Positions 56,401 to 63,609 of a stretch of DNA of 64,000 nt are shown in pieces. Source of the stretch: Bacteroidaceae bacterium HV4-6-C5C (GTDB lineage: Bacteria; Bacteroidota; Bacteroidia; Bacteroidales; Bacteroidaceae); assembly GCA_007896885.1 (NCBI GenBank), contig VOIU01000009.1:109572-173571 (forward strand), read 5' to 3'. Made by a program: the position numbers and the translations under genes. The notes under the pieces were generated by a model that had not been told where the DNA came from, made no database searches, and saw nothing but the letters and a program-made list of their open reading frames with translations. Each line of letters begins with the position of its first letter. Within the stretch, counting starts at the first letter, position 1.

Positions 56401-56711
56401 GTATAATTTTCACCCAATGATAAATTAATACCTATAAAAACCACGGACTGGAAGCCAACATATGAGATGTCTACCTTGTATGGGCCTCCGGCACGCATGC
56501 CCTGTATAGAGTAACGACCATCAACATTAGTAATGGCATTATAGCGCGTACCTGAAGGCTGATGAACAACCCTGATCGCAGCACCAATAATAGGTTCATT
56601 ACTTGAGTCGGTTACTTTACCTCCCATCGAAGAGCTCGTAACCTGCGCATTCAAGCCGACGGCAATCAACATTAGCATTGCAGTAAGCGTTAACCTGATT
56701 TTACTTAGCAT
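53430..56711 (-). CDS. Oar-like TonB-dependent receptor
   Basis: A 1093-residue outer-membrane protein. Signal peptide (MLSKIRLTLTAMLMLIAVGLNAQ), a carboxypeptidase-regulatory-like domain (about 27-112: GGKVTDSSNEPIIGAAIRVV, GRYSIQGMRAGGPYKVDISY), a TonB box (LLDEVVITA), a plug with YITVDGAAFNNSFG and QSGFTGGSINAVTKSGTNQF, and a long barrel ending YRVMFSVRYIF. Length and the VTKSGTN motif are those of Oar-type receptors, which often carry proteins or peptides. Monocistronic: own promoter upstream and terminator downstream. Confidence 0.92.
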   Translation of the reverse strand: MLSKIRLTLTAMLMLIAVGLNAQVTSSSMGGKVTDSSNEPIIGAAIRVVHQPSGTRYNAITNVDGRYSIQGMRAGGPYKVDISYVGFQSVVFIGINLSLGENYTLNANMKESNELLDEVVITAAKSSNMKSDRAGAITNIDSKAMAAIPTVSRSLNDVMRLSPQSATTTNGFAVGGGNYRQSYITVDGAAFNNSFGIGSNLPAGGSPISIDALEQMTVSVTPYDVRQSGFTGGSINAVTKSGTNQFKGSAYSYITNNHLMGSKVGDSDLSLDKSHDVTYGASLGGAIIKDKLFFFVNGEYEDLLSAGPVARARVSESTPISSIDHRPTVAKMDEIRNYLIKTYNYDPGAYQDYNASSPSYKFLARIDWNINDKNKLNFRFSKTKNKYSSAPSTSTSPWAANDIFPGSGSISKGQGASSNYGLFFKNSRYYQEQNFSSIASEWTSKWGKVNNALRFTYSFQDEPRSYDGGAFPTTYILQDGAAYAMFGTELFTEGNLRQVKTFVVTDEASWSLGNHNLMAGLQFESNSAVNGYAQGANGAYVFSSWDDFVNNKKPSAFLITHANNSDLSQFQSKMKQMQYSAYFQDQWNVSDNFKLNTGIRFELPVYPSLDNNYNEAYAKLRFAGKSFSTDQLPKNSVTVSPRVGFNWDLTGERKYVIRGGTGYFVGRMPFVWLVSAVGNSNVGQIQYSFDPNHAASGVIPSFHANRSEILKELYPNNFDPKTPVAPSSPTIIAHDLKMPATWKTSLAFDAKLPGDVDFTLEGIYNKDFGPAVISNPNYYASATQQVSTNDYRAKYSSYNKQNVYLIENGDNRGYYYSITAQLHKAFDFGLDLSFAYTHSKARSYGDGIGDQVTSAYKTNTYSINGINDHELGYGTYVAPHRILASVGYSIAYAKMFKSSFSFLYEGVPMGYSGIYSYSRYSYTYSSNIVGDGGANNLMYIPASKDELTFAEVKDKNTGAVLYSAADQKNDFWNYVMQDKYLKNHLGQYAERGGVVMPWHHQLDFKFNQDINLMVAGKKNTLQFGVDIQNLANLLNKDWGLYKQVNTTAPLAYNSDGTYTMLKVNNQVLKNTYTNYNATASTYRVMFSVRYIFN

Positions 56712-56739
56712 AAAGTTAAATTTTGATCACTAAAAGTGT

Positions 56740-56777
56740 TAATTAAACATTAATTTATGTTCTAAGACGCAAATATA
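56740..56777 (-). promoter_or_regulatory. Promoter and conserved leader of the 1093-residue TonB receptor gene
   Basis: Minus-strand -7 box TATATTTGC (56769-56777). The leader GTCTTAGAACATAAATTAAT is nearly the same as that upstream of the other TonB receptor gene (53076-53113). Confidence 0.72.
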
Positions 56778-56857
56778 GAGATTAAAATCCATTTCAATAT
56801 TACAACCGTGCTACATTTTTAAACGAAAAAAAACGTATGAGAACAGTATGTAACAAA

Positions 56858-56885
56858 AAAGCTCTACAAACCATTGTAGAGCTTT
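56858..56885 (-). terminator. Terminator of ettA
   Basis: AAAGCTCTACA and TGTAGAGCTTT form an 11-bp perfect stem with a 6-base loop; the minus strand continues TTTTGTTAC. It lies about 50 bases after the ettA stop. Confidence 0.82.
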
Positions 56886-56933
56886 CTATTTGATAACAAT
56901 AAAACACCTTTCCGTTTCAATCTATCATCCGGA

Positions 56934-58631
56934 TCAGTCATTCATTAACTTCCTATATCTTACACGTTTCGGCTCTTCATTACCTAAACGTTTCATCTTA
57001 TTTTCTTCATATTCCGAATAGGAGCCTTCAAAGAAGAAAACGTTGGAATCTCCCTCAAAAGCAAGAATATGTGTACAGATACGGTCAAGAAACCAACGGT
57101 CATGGCTAATTACTACCGCACATCCGGCAAAGTCATCCAGACCTTCTTCAAGTGCACGCAGTGTATTCACGTCAATATCATTGGTAGGCTCATCGAGCAA
57201 CAAAACGTTGCCTTCTTCTTTTAAAGCCATAGCTAAGTGCAGACGATTACGTTCACCACCTGAAAGCACACCGCAAAGTTTCTCTTGATCACCACCCGTA
57301 AAATTGAATCGCGACAAATAAGCACGTGCATTAATATCACGACCACCCATACGGATCAGTTCCGTTCCTCCGGAGATCACCTGATATACACTCTTGTTCG
57401 GATCAATATCTTTATGTTGCTGATCTACGTAAGCCACTTTCACAGTCTCTCCCACTTCGAACTCACCACGGTCAACTTTATCCAATCCCATAATAAGGCG
57501 GAATAGCGTTGTCTTACCGGCACCGTTAGGGCCAATCACGCCTACAATGCCATTGGGAGGAAGCATAAAATTTAAGTCGTCAAATAATAATTTATCACCA
57601 TAAGCCTTAGCTACATGCTTAGCTTCGATGACCTTATTACCCAAGCGTGGACCGTTAGGAATAAAGATTTCCAATCGTTCTTCTTTTTCTTTCACGTCTT
57701 CACTGAGTAATTTATCATAAGAGTTCAAACGAGCTTTACCTTTAGCCTGACGAGCTTTAGGAGCCATACGTACCCAATCCAACTCACGTTCCAGAGTCTT
57801 CCGACGTTTACTTGCCGTCTTCTCCTCCATCTCCATGCGTTTAGTTTTTTGTTCCAGCCAGCTTGTATAATTACCTTTCCAAGGAATACCCTCACCACGG
57901 TCAAGTTCCAAAATCCATCCAGCTACATGGTCAAGGAAATAACGGTCATGCGTCACAGCAATCACCGTACCCTCATATTGCTGCAAATGTTGCTCCAACC
58001 AATCTATAGATTCTGCATCAAGGTGATTGGTAGGCTCATCCAGCAATAATACATCCGGCTTTTGAAGCAACAAACGGCAAAGCGCCACACGCCTGCGTTC
58101 ACCTCCCGACAAATATTCTACCGTCTGATCTTCGGGTGGGCAACGAAGTGCATCCATTGCACGTTCCAATTTACTATCTAAGTTCCATGCATCCGTAGCA
58201 TCAATAATATCTTGCAATTCACCTTGGCGAGCAAAGAGCTTATCCATCTTTTCGGAATCCTCATAATATTCGGGCAGACCAAACTTTTGGTTAATTTCCT
58301 CATATTCATTCAATGCATCCACAATAGGTTGCACTCCTTCCATTACAATCTCCTTCACTGTCTTTGAAGCGTCAAGATAAGGTTCCTGAGCTAAATACCC
58401 CACAGAGTACCCCGGTGAAAATACAACCTCACCCTGATAAGCCTTATCCAGTCCTGCAATAATCTTCAGCAAGGTCGATTTACCCGAACCATTCAAACCG
58501 ATAATTCCGATTTTAGCTCCGTAAAAGAACGAGAGGTAGATATTCTTCAACACCTGCTTATTGTTCTGCTGAATAGTTTTGTTCAGCCCTACCATGGAAA
58601 AGATAATCTTCTTGTCGTCAACTGTTGCCAT
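56934..58631 (-). CDS. ettA: Energy-dependent translational throttle protein EttA (ABC-F)
   Basis: A 565-residue protein with two ABC ATPase domains and no membrane part. First domain: GLNGSGKSTLLKIIAG, signature LSGGERRRVALCR, LLLDEPTNHLD. The linker region (about 250-320) includes MAPKARQAKGKARL, typical of EttA. Second domain: GPNGAGKTTLFRLIMG, LSGGERNRLHLAM, LLLDEPTNDID. EttA binds the ribosomal E site and gates the first peptide bond according to energy state. The ATG at 58629-58631 (MATVDDKKIIF) is used; the promoter -7 box lies inside the longer frame, ruling out the upstream start. Confidence 0.95.
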   Translation of the reverse strand: MATVDDKKIIFSMVGLNKTIQQNNKQVLKNIYLSFFYGAKIGIIGLNGSGKSTLLKIIAGLDKAYQGEVVFSPGYSVGYLAQEPYLDASKTVKEIVMEGVQPIVDALNEYEEINQKFGLPEYYEDSEKMDKLFARQGELQDIIDATDAWNLDSKLERAMDALRCPPEDQTVEYLSGGERRRVALCRLLLQKPDVLLLDEPTNHLDAESIDWLEQHLQQYEGTVIAVTHDRYFLDHVAGWILELDRGEGIPWKGNYTSWLEQKTKRMEMEEKTASKRRKTLERELDWVRMAPKARQAKGKARLNSYDKLLSEDVKEKEERLEIFIPNGPRLGNKVIEAKHVAKAYGDKLLFDDLNFMLPPNGIVGVIGPNGAGKTTLFRLIMGLDKVDRGEFEVGETVKVAYVDQQHKDIDPNKSVYQVISGGTELIRMGGRDINARAYLSRFNFTGGDQEKLCGVLSGGERNRLHLAMALKEEGNVLLLDEPTNDIDVNTLRALEEGLDDFAGCAVVISHDRWFLDRICTHILAFEGDSNVFFFEGSYSEYEENKMKRLGNEEPKRVRYRKLMND

Positions 58632-58666
58632 AAATATAATATAGGTATTAATTTCGTTTATGCGTA

Positions 58667-58674
58667 CAAAGATA
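58667..58674 (-). promoter_or_regulatory. -7 promoter box of ettA
   Basis: Minus-strand TATCTTTG, perfect TAnnTTTG, 36 bases before the ATG; divergent from and close to the tRNA-Lys promoter. Confidence 0.65.
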
Positions 58675-58693
58675 AGAAAAAAAGCCAAATCCA

Positions 58694-58725
58694 TTTGCTA
58701 TTTTCAAAATAGTACCTATCTTTGC
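58694..58725 (+). promoter_or_regulatory. Canonical promoter of tRNA-Lys
   Basis: TTTG (58694-58697), 19 bases, TATCTTTGC (58717-58725): the best consensus promoter in the window. The tRNA begins 31 bases downstream. Confidence 0.85.
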
Positions 58726-58755
58726 ACCCGCTTAAGAACAAAAAATATAAGGTTT

Positions 58756-58828
58756 GATTCGCTAGCTCAGCAGGTAGAGCACAACACTTTTAATGTTGGG
58801 GTCTTGGGTTCGAGCCCCAAGCGGATCA
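58756..58828 (+). tRNA. tRNA-Lys (anticodon UUU)
   Basis: A 73-base cloverleaf reads cleanly: acceptor GATTCGC/GCGGATC (one T-G pair), D arm GCTC...GAGC, anticodon stem CAACA/TGTTG with loop CTTTTAA (anticodon TTT, 58789-58791), T arm TTGGG-TTCGAGC-CCCAA, discriminator A. CCA is not encoded. Promoter and terminator are both recognisable, so it is a single-gene transcript. Confidence 0.97.
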
Positions 58829-58831
58829 CAC

Positions 58832-58875
58832 AAAAAAAACTCTTTGATAATGAAAATTATCAAGGAGTTTTTTTT
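58832..58875 (+). terminator. Terminator of tRNA-Lys
   Basis: AAAACTC-T-TTGATAAT and ATTATCAA-G-GAGTTTT pair around a GAAA loop and end in a run of eight T. It starts directly behind the tRNA. Confidence 0.88.
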
Positions 58876-59104
58876 GTAAAGCACCCTTCTTCATCTATCA
58901 AACGGCAAAGCAAAAAAGGAAATATTCCACAGGCTAACTATAATATTTGCCATTTTGATATCCTAATAAGCGTGCTTTGTGTGACTACAACAATAGCAAT
59001 ATAGTTTTTAGATATAAAGTACAATATAGAAAAGCATACAATAATCCTTCTTCGCTCATCTTTTATCCCACTTTTTTGATTGCTATACCAACATTAAACA
59101 TTAG

Positions 59105-59368
59105 ATTTACACCGTCTTAATAGCCCTGCAAGATTATCAGAATACTGATTGGAGTAATCTAATCCAATTATGGAAGTTTTACAATCTACATATCATTCAG
59201 GTTATTCAGTCTATAGATAAGAATAAATTAAATAGTTACTGGTGTGATTTTGAAGGTACCAAGGTCACATTGAAAGAAATGATAGAGGGATATTTAGATC
59301 ACCTACTGCTACACATCAAAGAAATACATGAATTAGCAAACCTAGTACCATCCAAAGAGCAAGATTGA
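59105..59368 (+). pseudogene. 5'-truncated DinB-like protein gene
   Basis: An open frame of 87 codons without usable start: it follows a TAG at 59102-59104 and ends at TGA 59366-59368. The peptide contains WSNLIQLWKFYNLHIIQVIQ, KLNSYWCDFEGTKVTLKEMI and EGYLDHLLLHIKEIHELA. The last part, with the histidines of DHLLLHI, has the shape of the C-terminal half of DinB-superfamily proteins (DinB_2 type). The N-terminal half, including other metal-binding histidines, is missing, so this is a remnant. It sits about 280 bases behind tRNA-Lys. Family assignment is by pattern only. Confidence 0.65.
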
Positions 59369-59441
59369 GAAAAAATCTATGATAACTCATTTGCATAAAA
59401 CACCCCATCCAGAACAATGTCCAAATGGGGTATAATGACTA

Positions 59442-59507
59442 TACGACTGAAATATGATGAAAATATAACTGATGCATGATGAGAGTACGACTGATATACT
59501 ATTTCAA
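59442..59507. repeat. Spaced repeat array, 22-bp period
   Basis: TACGACTGA, TATAACTGA and TACGACTGA start at 59442, 59464 and 59486, exactly 22 bp apart; units 1 and 2 also share ATGATGA at the same offset. The preceding 22 bases (from 59420) match unit 1 at about 12 positions, so a fourth, decayed unit is possible. It lies between the DinB remnant and the 3' end of the old-yellow-enzyme gene. Confidence 0.72.
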
Positions 59508-59557
59508 TTAATATCCATTCATGCCCGATCTAATAAAGTCAGAAAATTAACAATGAG

Positions 59558-59576
59558 ACTTTTGCTCCGCAAAAGT
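59558..59576 (-). terminator. Hairpin after the old-yellow-enzyme gene
   Basis: ACTTTTGC and GCAAAAGT form a perfect 8-bp stem with a TCC loop, 27 bases after the stop. The minus strand continues with a T-rich but not uniform tail, so efficiency is uncertain. Confidence 0.5.
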
Positions 59577-59602
59577 TGTTTCGACCGACTTTGCTATATA
59601 TA

Positions 59603-60715
59603 TCAGATATTGGCTTCATTGAAGAGCACCTTCACTTCATGAGGCTTACAACGTGCGTACTGCTTTACTCCGGCAACTTTAGCTCCCAGTTCGGCGGCGG
59701 CATGCCATCCCCATCTTGGGTCGTACAACATTCCACGCCCTAATGCTATCAAATCTGCTTTCCCTTCATTTATCACATCCTCTGCTTCTTGGGGCTTTGT
59801 GATTAAACCGACTCCTATAACCGGCATCGTCACTTCTTTTTTTATAGCTTCAGCAAACGATAGTTGGTACCCGGAATGAATTGCAGGCATTTTCTGTAAT
59901 CCACCATCGACACCTCCAGTCGAAACGTGAATATATCCACAACCTCTTTCTTCTAATTGTTTTGCCAACTCAATACTTTGACCCAAATCCCAACCACCTT
60001 CTATCCAATCCGTTGCCGATATGCGGATACAAACAGGAAAATCTTTTGGCGTAACAGATTTTACCGCATCAAAAATTTCCAAAACAAAACGCATCCTATT
60101 CTCCAAGCTCCCGCCATATTCATCTTTTCTCTTATTAGTAATAGGAGATAGAAACTGATGCATCAAATAACCGTGGGCTGCATGCAATTCGACAAGATTG
60201 AATCCGATATCCACTGCGCGTTTAGCTGCTTGGGCGAATTGCCGGACTATTGCCTTTATTTCATTTCTCGACAATTCTTTTGGAATAGTTCCTCCTGCGG
60301 TTAAAGGTTCTGCCGATGGAGCAAAGGTCTGCCAACCGTTAGGAGCATCGGGCGCTATATATCTATCAGGCTTCCATCCCAAATCGGTGGACGCTTTACG
60401 ACCTGCATGTGATAGCTGTATACCCAAATGAATAGGAGAATGGAGGTGAATAAAATCAACGACTTTCTTCAAAGCAAAAGCTGTTTTATCATCCCAAAGT
60501 CCCAAATCGGCAAACGAAATTCGCCCTTCAGGAGCTACACCTGTAGCTTCAAAAATCAAGAGACCTGCCCCTGAAAGGGCTAGATTACCATAATGCATCA
60601 GATGCCATTCGGAAGCTTGTCCATTTACTGCGGAATATTGACACATTGGCGGGACAACAATTCGATTCTCCAACTTTAGTTGTCCGATAGTTATTTCTGA
60701 AAACAGTTTACTCAT
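59603..60715 (-). CDS. NADH:flavin oxidoreductase, old yellow enzyme (YqjM-like)
   Basis: A 370-residue FMN enzyme. N-terminal RIVVPPMCQYSA holds the cysteine typical of YqjM-type enzymes; VELHAAHGYLMHQFLSP holds the paired active-site histidines; GGVDGGLQKMPAIHSGYQ and LIALGRGMLYDPRW form the phosphate and C-terminal part. These enzymes reduce activated C=C bonds with NAD(P)H; physiological substrate unknown. A truncated second copy of its 5' part lies at the right edge in the same orientation. The two similar segments flank a histidine kinase gene. Confidence 0.93.
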   Translation of the reverse strand: MSKLFSEITIGQLKLENRIVVPPMCQYSAVNGQASEWHLMHYGNLALSGAGLLIFEATGVAPEGRISFADLGLWDDKTAFALKKVVDFIHLHSPIHLGIQLSHAGRKASTDLGWKPDRYIAPDAPNGWQTFAPSAEPLTAGGTIPKELSRNEIKAIVRQFAQAAKRAVDIGFNLVELHAAHGYLMHQFLSPITNKRKDEYGGSLENRMRFVLEIFDAVKSVTPKDFPVCIRISATDWIEGGWDLGQSIELAKQLEERGCGYIHVSTGGVDGGLQKMPAIHSGYQLSFAEAIKKEVTMPVIGVGLITKPQEAEDVINEGKADLIALGRGMLYDPRWGWHAAAELGAKVAGVKQYARCKPHEVKVLFNEANI

Positions 60716-60957
60716 TATTATGCGATTAATTAGTTAGGCTTCTATAAGTACAGAAGTTCTTGTATATAACAGTTTTTTAAGCGAAACAGTTTTAAAGCAA
60801 GTATATGAATTCATATAAGCGTCTACATAAATTACAGGCTATAAGATAAGTATGAATTTGCTAAATATACTTTTTAAGGGACGACTACTTACTAACAATT
60901 TTGAACTTTTTCTTCTTGTCTTATGAGATCCTGTTTTTTAGAAGTTATCATATATTA

Positions 60958-63282
60958 TCAGGCATTAAGCGGAATGGTGAAAATGAATGTACTTCCTTCA
61001 CCCAATATACTTTTAACTTCTATACTCCCTTTATTTCGTAAAACAAAGTCATTGCACAATACGAGCCCCAACCCCGAACCTTTTTCCTGATTGGTACCAT
61101 AAGTGGACCGAAATTCATTATGAGTGAACAAACTATCAACTATTTCCTGAGACATCCCCACACCATTATCCTCAATCGCAACTTCAACAAACCCATTCTG
61201 CTCGGAAAGGTTGATTTTAATCACTCCTTGGGGACGGGTGAACTTTATCGCATTGGAAAGTAAATTACGAACCACTAAATTAATCATATCATAATCTGCA
61301 TAGGCCTCATATCTTTTCTTTTCTTCAAATTGAATATCAATAGACTTTTGATTTGCTGCCGTAGAGAGCAATAATATATTTTGAGTAATCAGCTCATTCA
61401 CAATAAGTGATTTGGGATTACAAACAATTTCACTCCGCTGAGACCGCGACCAATTTAGGAGATTTTCCAGCAAATAGAAAGTATTTTTCGACATACTCTT
61501 CAATTCATTGAGAAGATCTGCTTGCAAATCAGGAGTAATTTCCATATCACTGGTTAAAAGCTCAATGATCTGCATAAAATTTCCAACCGGACCACGAAGA
61601 TCATGCGAGATAATAGAAAAAAGATTATCCTTTGTATTAAGCATTTCCTGCAATTGTTGCTCAATCTTTTTCTGTTTACTTATATCAATATGAGTACCGA
61701 CAGCCCGAATAGCTTTGCCGTTCTCATCCCTCTCCACGACTCTTCCATGATCTAAAATCCATCTCCATTCTCCTGATCTATCTTTTATTCGGAAAACACT
61801 TTCGTAATAATCTGTTTTACTCTTTACATGATTGTCGAAAGCACGCAACACATTAGGCAAGTCTTCCGGATGAATCAGTTCTTTCCACCAGCGGCCATCT
61901 TTGGGCATCTCATCATACTCATAACCAAGCATGGTATAGCAAGTATCGGTAAAATAAGTTTCGTTTGTCACCAGATTCCAGTCCCATAATCCTTCCTTAG
62001 CACCTCTTAGCGCAAGCCTAAGCCGTAGTTCACTATTCTGAAACTGATTCAGATAAAGTTTCCGCTGTAGGGCATTAGTAACATTGCTAGTTATAGTCGA
62101 CAATAAAGTCATCTCATCTTCCATCCAGGTCTTATTTCGCAAACATTCATCAAAACCCATAAATCCCCAAAAACGATTCTGTATGTAAATAGGGTAAGCC
62201 AATAATGATTTAATATTTAAAGGTTCCAATAAATCGATCATATCCTGAGGTAATTCCTGTATGTTTACAGAAAAGATACGGCCTTCTTCCTTCAACATTT
62301 TTTTCCATGAAGGAACTGCTTCAAAAGGGACCATTTGAAATTCATCTTTTTTTTCAGTAATTCCTTCATTACACCATTCATGAGTATTACTCGTGAACCT
62401 CTCATCCGCTGTATTCTCGCAAATATAAACACGACTAACATTGGAGTGCTGACCAACTAATTTCAATACCGTATTAATAACACTATCAAAATCATCCGAT
62501 TTATTAAGAAGCTGCGTAACATCAGCCAGCAACTTTTGCTGATGATTAAGATGCTTCAACTTCTCTTCCATTTGCTTTCTTTGAGTAATATTAGTTACAG
62601 CAGCAAGCAAATAGTCCTTGCTTTGTATTTTTATCCGCTTGAATGAAAGCAAGCATTCTAAGAGTTCTCCTGACTTTGTTTTTATCGTTGCTTCTCCTTC
62701 AGCTCTTCCCTTCGCCGAAAACCGTTTAAGCATATCCTCCCGCTGAGCATACTTATAATAAATACCTAGTTCGCGAACTGTTTTACCGGAAACTTCTTCC
62801 AAAGTATACCCAAGCGCTTCAAGAAAAACGTTATTTACATTAAAAACAACATTCGAATCAAGGGCGGTAATCGCCATCATCGTTTGAGTGCCATTGAATA
62901 TACTAAGAAAAATATCTTCGGAAAAATACTTTGCAGCCAAATTAGTACTGACCGCCACAACAACATTTTGCCCTTTCCACCAACCAATGTAGAATTTAGT
63001 ATCAACAGGAATAATTTCACCGTTTTTTGTTATAAAAGGATATGGACATGAAATAACATCCCCTCTTATTGCCAAAGGTATGATAACACCCATTTTTTCT
63101 CGATAATGAGAAGAATAAACAGTTAGAAGGGTTTTATTACTTAAACTTTTCCTACTGTATCCAAGAATTGAATTAACAGCCAGATTCACATCAATAATAT
63201 TTCCGTCCATGTCTAATATGAACAGAAAATCAAGCTTACCACCAAACAGTTCATCAAGTTTACTTTCCGAAATAAAATTCAT
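60958..63282 (-). CDS. PAS/GAF sensor histidine kinase
   Basis: A 774-residue kinase without clear membrane segments. Two PAS domains (about 15-235: LFILDMDGNIIDVN, VNNVFLEALGYTLEEVSGKT), a GAF-like domain (about 255-405: NVSRVYICENTADERFT, LLAYPIYIQNRFWGFMGFDE), a third PAS/PAC (about 420-545: EYDEMPKDGRWWKELIHPED, EWRWILDHGRV) and a kinase core. The HisKA box is SIISHDLRGPVGNF, and the ATPase motifs are NLLSNAIKFT, DNGVGMS and GSGLGLVLC. There is no receiver domain and no adjacent response regulator. The ATG at 63280-63282 is preferred over a TTG 33 bases upstream. It lies between the full and the truncated old-yellow-enzyme copies. Confidence 0.9.
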   Translation of the reverse strand: MNFISESKLDELFGGKLDFLFILDMDGNIIDVNLAVNSILGYSRKSLSNKTLLTVYSSHYREKMGVIIPLAIRGDVISCPYPFITKNGEIIPVDTKFYIGWWKGQNVVVAVSTNLAAKYFSEDIFLSIFNGTQTMMAITALDSNVVFNVNNVFLEALGYTLEEVSGKTVRELGIYYKYAQREDMLKRFSAKGRAEGEATIKTKSGELLECLLSFKRIKIQSKDYLLAAVTNITQRKQMEEKLKHLNHQQKLLADVTQLLNKSDDFDSVINTVLKLVGQHSNVSRVYICENTADERFTSNTHEWCNEGITEKKDEFQMVPFEAVPSWKKMLKEEGRIFSVNIQELPQDMIDLLEPLNIKSLLAYPIYIQNRFWGFMGFDECLRNKTWMEDEMTLLSTITSNVTNALQRKLYLNQFQNSELRLRLALRGAKEGLWDWNLVTNETYFTDTCYTMLGYEYDEMPKDGRWWKELIHPEDLPNVLRAFDNHVKSKTDYYESVFRIKDRSGEWRWILDHGRVVERDENGKAIRAVGTHIDISKQKKIEQQLQEMLNTKDNLFSIISHDLRGPVGNFMQIIELLTSDMEITPDLQADLLNELKSMSKNTFYLLENLLNWSRSQRSEIVCNPKSLIVNELITQNILLLSTAANQKSIDIQFEEKKRYEAYADYDMINLVVRNLLSNAIKFTRPQGVIKINLSEQNGFVEVAIEDNGVGMSQEIVDSLFTHNEFRSTYGTNQEKGSGLGLVLCNDFVLRNKGSIEVKSILGEGSTFIFTIPLNA

Positions 63283-63453
63283 ACATTTTGCGATTAAGGT
63301 CCTATACAAGCACAATAAACTAAAGCGTAGTAAATGTAATCAGAAAGTCTAATTCAACAAAAAAAATACAAAAAAATATTTCCACTTTTGTCTCTAAAAG
63401 GTACAAAGCTTTGCTCATAGAGCAAGCATGCGCTCCTCTACGAGGAAAACGAG

Positions 63454-63609
63454 TTACTTTTGAGCCCGCAACAAGAAAGGAATCTCACTTGATTCTTTTG
63501 CCACAGGAATACCAGCACCTTCAAATGCAGCAATTTTTTCGACCACAGTGCCTGCGCCACTTGAAATGATAGCACCGGCGTGCCCCATTTGCTTACCCGG
63601 TGGGGCTTG
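63454..63609 (-). pseudogene. 3' fragment of sucD (succinyl-CoA ligase alpha subunit)
   Basis: The frame ending at TAA 63454-63456 reads QAPPGKQMGHAGAIISSGAG, then TVVEKIAAFEGAGIPVAKES and a short tail. This is the C-terminal part of SucD: APPGK.MGHAGAI is highly conserved in the family. Only about 51 codons are present. To the right the sequence changes abruptly at about 63610 into a truncated old-yellow-enzyme gene in another frame, so no intact SucD can be made here. Confidence 0.82.

Noticed and set aside
56858..56885. Inverted repeat as mobile-element end
   Set aside because: Short stem followed by a T run right behind ettA; an ordinary terminator explains it.
58632..58694. Upstream start for EttA
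   Set aside because: The -7 box at 58667-58674 lies inside the extension, which also overlaps the divergent tRNA promoter.
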